DNA from: Luidia sarsii
Taxonomy: Eukaryota > Echinodermata > Asteroidea > Paxillosida > Luidiidae
NCBI GenBank assembly: GCA_949987565.1
Contig: OX465109.1
Location: forward strand, 20,081,167-20,145,166
Reading direction: 5' to 3'
DNA: 64,000 nucleotides
The translations under genes and the position numbers were made by a program. Below, one piece after another: positions 60,246 to 64,000 of the stretch; positions within the stretch are counted from its first letter, which is position 1; the number at the start of each line of letters is the position of its first letter. The notes below the pieces were generated by a model. It was given only the letters and a program-made list of their open reading frames with translations. It made no database searches and was not told where the DNA came from.

Positions 60246-60345
60246 CGATATCTGAGAGGAAACTGCCAATACGCCTCGGTATGTCACCCAGATATCCTTT
60301 TCCGGAGGCTTTTTCAAGAAACTCTCTTATAAAAACAGACATCCC
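60246..60345 (-). CDS. Candidate internal exon, unknown gene
   Basis: A good acceptor (ACTTCTCTTACACAG) and donor (ATATCG|GTAAGA) bound 100 nt. The open frame reads GMSVFIREFLEKASGKGYLG then DIPRRIGSFLSDI plus one base. The sequence looks protein-like, with mixed hydrophobic and charged residues and no low complexity, while its flanks are not coding. If the ATG is the start, the acceptor belongs to a 5'UTR intron. No neighbouring exon of the same gene was found and I do not recognise the family. Confidence 0.4.
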
Positions 60346-60349
60346 CTGT

Positions 60350-62225
60350 GTAAGAGAAGTCGAATAACCGCTTTGTAGGCCTAAGCGTGGTTTTGGATTA
60401 GGTGATGAAAGCCTGCTCTTTTATCTGATGAATTATTAAGCAAGACGGGGTATCTGCAGAGAGACGTATGGACTATCTTGAGCCCGTTGGGTGCTTACAA
60501 CCCAGTAAATTATCCGACCACAAAGGAGGCCAGATATCGGAGAGACTCGTATACCAGTCTCCCCGATGCATCTAATAAAGACAAACAAATTGAATCATTC
60601 CAGTGAATATGTCAGCGATCTCTACCGGTTTTCATTTTCCAAGACTCAAAATGTCACTGGATACCCAAGTACGCGTGAAAAGCTTCCCGCACTAAAGCCA
60701 AGCCGCGGTGGGTTTTTTTCCCTCAAAGATTCGTTTTTTTTCTTAGGTAAGTCAAGCTCTTGAGTAAACAGAAACTTGACCGCAATGGGGTTAAGTCATT
60801 CAGTTGACAGCGCTCCTTTCTTCGCCTGAATGATTCCAATATTATCGCTAAGCAACAGACTAACCAGGGGACGTGGGAGGAGGAGGGGGGGGGGGGGTCG
60901 TTGAGTACCCCTGACCGCCTAAGGTGATGGCCGCACGGGATCCCTGATCTGTGTACCGGTATACACCATTAACAGTTAAATAATGATTATGTTAAATTGT
61001 GTCTGGAATACTAATCCAAGGGAAAACGTATAGTTTTACTTACCCTTAGGCTATCAAGTTTGACAAAGATTGTTTGTTTGGTTGATTTGAGGTTTTTTTT
61101 GGGGAAAGGCCGCTGGTTCCTATTTCGCTCTATTACTTGATCTGATTCAAACTTGTTATTCGTAATCATTTGTGGTTTGTTACTACCTAGTACCTACTAA
61201 TACTATAAAAGGCCTGGGGTGAACTCAGTGGTTCACACCTTCCATCTCTGTGGCGTAGGTTCAATTTATACTACCACCATAATCAAATTGTGTTAGTTCA
61301 TCCAGTCATGCTTGTATGCACACCTAATTCCTTGGACTTGGCCGCATTATATTTATCTTAGATTTCCCTGAATCCGATCGTTTATTCGTTGCCGTGTCGG
61401 TATTTAACATGACATAATCTGAGCAGTATGCATGCGCAGAAGACCCTTTTTAAACGCGTGCCTTTCCCTTGAGACGGACGGCTGTGCGTTGTTTCCTTGA
61501 AGCCAGACTAAAGAATAGATAAGTTTCTGAAGCTATTTTAAATACAAAGGGTTCGCGATGGTGGCTTCTTAATTCTGCGAATCGTGTCTGGCCGAATCAC
61601 GGGTTCCCTGAAACAGAACAGAAAGTAACGGCGACTTGACACGATCCCGGTGTGTGATAATTGCACTGCTAGGCTAGATGTCCACCAGACTGTAATACCA
61701 GGATGAGTATAATTATAGGAACAGTAGGGATTGACCGCTTATATCCCCGGGGCAAGGGGGCGGGAATCAGTCAAGATCGGACGGCAATTTGTCTGGTCCG
61801 ATCGCCCTTTGAAGTGCCTCGCCCTTGAAGTCCCAGTGTGTGCCTCGTAAATTGCCATGTATTTACGCGAAGGAAGTCACACAAGTGTGTAGAATTCATT
61901 GTGAGAATACCATTTCCGACGGACGGCTCACTTACTCGCAACCTTGAGCTTCGAATCGAGAGGAAGCCGCGTTTTCGATCATTAACCCCCCACCCCTCGT
62001 TGATTGATTCGATTCTGTTTATAGTTTCCTTGAAGCCCTTTTTAGCTTTGGTGAAAACTTACGTCACGAATCACACCGCGCCGCTGAATGATCATTGACA
62101 CCATGATTTGTTGGCTTCTCAGGCACGCACTCAGCATTTACAAACTTCAAGAAGTATGTTGTTCACTGAATCTCGCAAAGATATATAGTAATGCCCGACT
62201 CAGTCTATGAACAAAAACTTGTTCT
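60350..62225. other. Intergenic, no confirmed gene
   Basis: A G-run lies at about 60880-60897. A weak SINE-like stretch is at 61206-61265 (GTGAACTCAGTGGTTCACAC ... GTAGGTTCAATTTA). No exon supported. Confidence 0.35.
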
Positions 62226-62228
62226 GAG

Positions 62229-62579
62229 TAAAAGGCCCTACACAACGTTGGTAAAAGTCAAACCATTAAACATTCCAAAAAATAAATCCTGCGAAGGTTT
62301 TTGCTCGAATGGTAATCTGAAAAAGTAGAACAAGTAAATAAAAACCGTCACGGTTTTCGCACCGTTCTTAAGTGTAAGAAATAGTTTAATACTCGCGAGT
62401 AATCAACTATTTGTCGATGTTTGAGTGAAGATTTCTCAAAAAGTATACAGTATCCCAGACCGTAAGATTTCAACATGAGGTTTCTATCATGAGTGACCAT
62501 TTCCAAACTGTGTAAATTAGAAGGAAATATGTGGTGGTCAATGTTTTCCGATCTTCCCAAAGTTGTATTGGGCCTTTAA
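62229..62579 (+). mobile_element. TTAA-type MITE, family A, copy 4
   Basis: It starts AAAGGCCCTACACAACGTTG and ends AGTTGTATTGGGCCTTTAA, with inverted termini. The interior has the TACTCGCGAGTAATCAACTA motif of the family. The left TTAA has mutated to GTAA. Confidence 0.85.
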
Positions 62580-62944
62580 GCATGTAGGCAGGTCATTCGG
62601 CAAGCGTGGGAAGTGAAATGGACCGAGCGACTGAAAGCAATGTTGGACAAGCATTTCCAATCATTGTTTTACATGTCAACTGTAAAACTCAGAGAAAAAG
62701 ATCCGGCCTACTTGGGGAAGAATTAACTGTTCGCCGGTACACAAAGGAACTTACCCATCATAAAGCCTGTGTTGGTGTATGAAGGCCCTGTGTCCTAACC
62801 GAATCGGTAAAAGATTAACACATAAATGCACACAAGTCGAACAAATAATGGGAAAAAACTGAAAGGGAACTTACAGATATATGATATGATGTCCTCTAAT
62901 CGTTTAGATTAATGTAACGACTTATGTAACGTAACTGTTAATTT

Positions 62945-63055
62945 TCCCCAAGGTTTATCTTGACCCTCTTTTTCTTGCAATTGTCCTATTTTGTATCATT
63001 ATCCCTTCCCTCCTGAACTCGGAATAAAGTTTTCTTTGTAAAAAGTGAAAAGTAT
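62945..63055 (+). repeat. Retroposon 3' tail ending GAATAAAGTTTTCTTTG
   Basis: This is the second copy of the tail seen at 48295-48425, with TGCAATTGTCC, CCTCCTGAACTCGGAATAAA and GTTTTCTTTGTAAAAAGTGA. Confidence 0.6.
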
Positions 63056-63084
63056 AATAGGCCTATGATGTTTGCGCCGAGAAT

Positions 63085-63297
63085 GTAATTCAGTTTACAT
63101 GGGTTAGCAACTTAGCACAACTCGACGTCTGCAATAGAAAGCAGTAGTCGCCGACTCGAATCCCGCCTAAGCTACCTGATTTGTTTTTAAGCAGTCAATC
63201 GGGCACAGCACTAATCACTCATTGCTTATTATATAGAGGAGGGCAAACCATTATTGATTGGCTTGGAACTTTTGAACAATTTTGAAGAATGGCAAAG
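63085..63297 (+). repeat. tRNA-derived SINE (B box plus tail)
   Basis: GACGTCTGCAATAGAAAGCA and GACTCGAATCCCGCC resemble an anticodon arm and T-arm of a class II tRNA. The tail (AGCTACCTGATTTG ... GAGGGCAAACC) also makes up the arms of the foldback at 15037-15252. Confidence 0.55.
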
Positions 63298-63301
63298 AAA
63301 A

Positions 63302-63382
63302 CTTGGACTGGACCGGGACTTGAGCCCGAGACCTCTGGATTAACGTATACAAGTGCTCTCACCATCTGAGCTATCCAGCCCT
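63302..63382 (-). repeat. Full-length tRNA-like SINE head (A and B boxes)
   Basis: On the minus strand GGCTGGA pairs with TCCAGTC as an acceptor stem. It is followed by TA, a GCTC/GAGC D-stem, and a T-arm with loop CTCAAGT closed by TCGGG/CCCGG. The A box is TAGCTCAGATGGTGAGAGC and the B box is close to GGGCTCAAGTCCC. The anticodon stem does not pair, so it is a tRNA-derived SINE head rather than a working tRNA gene. Confidence 0.7.
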
Positions 63383-64000
63383 TAGATGGAGGCCTTCCCT
63401 AATACTAGTCAACTAGTCTTTGGCACACCAGTGCTCTTACCATCTGAGCTATCCAGCCCTTAGATGGTGGCCTTCCCAAATAGTCAACTAGTCTTTGGCA
63501 CACCAGTGCTCTTCCATCTGAGCTATCCAGCCCTTAGATGGTGGCCTTCCCTAATAGTCAACTAGTCTTTGGCACACCAGTGCTCTTACCATCTGAGCTA
63601 TCCAGCCCTTAGATGGTGGCCTTCCCTTATAGTCAACTAGTCTTTGGCACACCAGCGCTCTTACCATCTGAGCTATCCAGCCCTTAGATGGTGGCCTTCC
63701 CTAATAGTCAACTAGTCTTTGGCACACCAGCGCTCTTACCATCTGAGCTATTCAGCCCTTAGATGGCGGCCTTCCCTAATAGTCAACTAGTCTTTGGCAC
63801 ACCAGTGCTCTTCCATCTGAGCTATCCAGCCCTTAGAAGGTGGCCTTCCCTAATAGTCAACTAGTCTTTGGCACACCAGCGCTCTTACCATCTGAGCTAT
63901 TCAGCCCTTAGATGGTGGCCTTCCCTAATAGTCAACTAGTCTTTGGCACACCAGCGCTCTTACCATCTGAGCTATCCAGCCCTTAGATGGTGGCCTTCCC
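63383..64000 (-). repeat. Tandem array of the 75-bp A-box unit, 9 copies to the right edge
   Basis: These are the same unit as at 40197-41497 but inverted, starting directly at the tRNA-like head at 63302-63382 and running off the window. Units vary in ATGGTAAGAGC versus ATGGAAGAGC. All keep GAGCTATCCAGCCCTTAGAT on the + strand, with one or two substitutions in some. Confidence 0.92.

Noticed and set aside
63302..63382. Functional tRNA gene
   Set aside because: Acceptor, D and T arms pair, but the anticodon stem does not. The unit is embedded in a SINE context and continues into a repeat array.

Overview
This looks like a metazoan nuclear genome segment, most likely from a marine invertebrate. 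It has spliced genes with GT-AG introns, TATA/CCAAT promoters, AATAAA signals, long repeat-filled introns, tRNA-derived repeats and non-LTR retrotransposon remnants. Frequent TAGGCCTA-type words and the deuterostome-like gene structure suggest an echinoderm, but that is inference and not proven here.

Two protein genes can be reconstructed exon by exon, both on the minus strand. (1) An alpha-tubulin gene (4060-6826; 3 coding exons, 451 aa) with a TATA box, CCAAT box and polyA signal. A second, paralogous promoter plus ATG-only exon 1 lies downstream at 965-1150 in the same orientation. It is the 5' end of a tandem alpha-tubulin copy whose body is off the left edge. (2) A Polycomb-group RING finger gene of the BMI1/PCGF2 (Psc) type (13205-27961; 8 coding exons, 675 aa). 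It has an intact C3HC4 RING, a RAWUL domain and an unusually long Pro/Ser/Ala-rich C-terminal tail. Its 5' non-coding exon is not certain; candidates lie at about 31.5 kb and 37.9 kb.

The rest of the window (about 28-64 kb, plus introns) is dominated by repeats. The most abundant is a short family carrying a GATCGAAACGTC core, with about 20 copies. Several copies are head-to-head foldbacks bounded by 12-15 bp target-site duplications, and one is nested inside a TTAA-type MITE. Other families are TTAA-flanked MITEs, at least three further terminal-inverted-repeat elements (one inside the BMI1 3'UTR), two copies of a non-LTR reverse-transcriptase C-terminus (one split by a MITE), two LINE-like AATAAA tails, a 26-copy pyrimidine minisatellite inside a BMI1 intron, a 1.2 kb GA-rich homopurine block, and two arrays of a 75-bp unit built from the 5' half (A box) of a tRNA-like SINE. 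These two arrays lie at 40.2-41.5 kb (+) and 63.4-64.0 kb (-).

Several CpG-rich, promoter-like stretches occur (10.5, 26.6, 31.0, 37.5-38.3, 49.4, 52.4-53.4, 54.9 and 58 kb). Candidate exons at 38325-38342 (+) and 60246-60345 (-) hint at further genes, but I could not connect them to a known protein.
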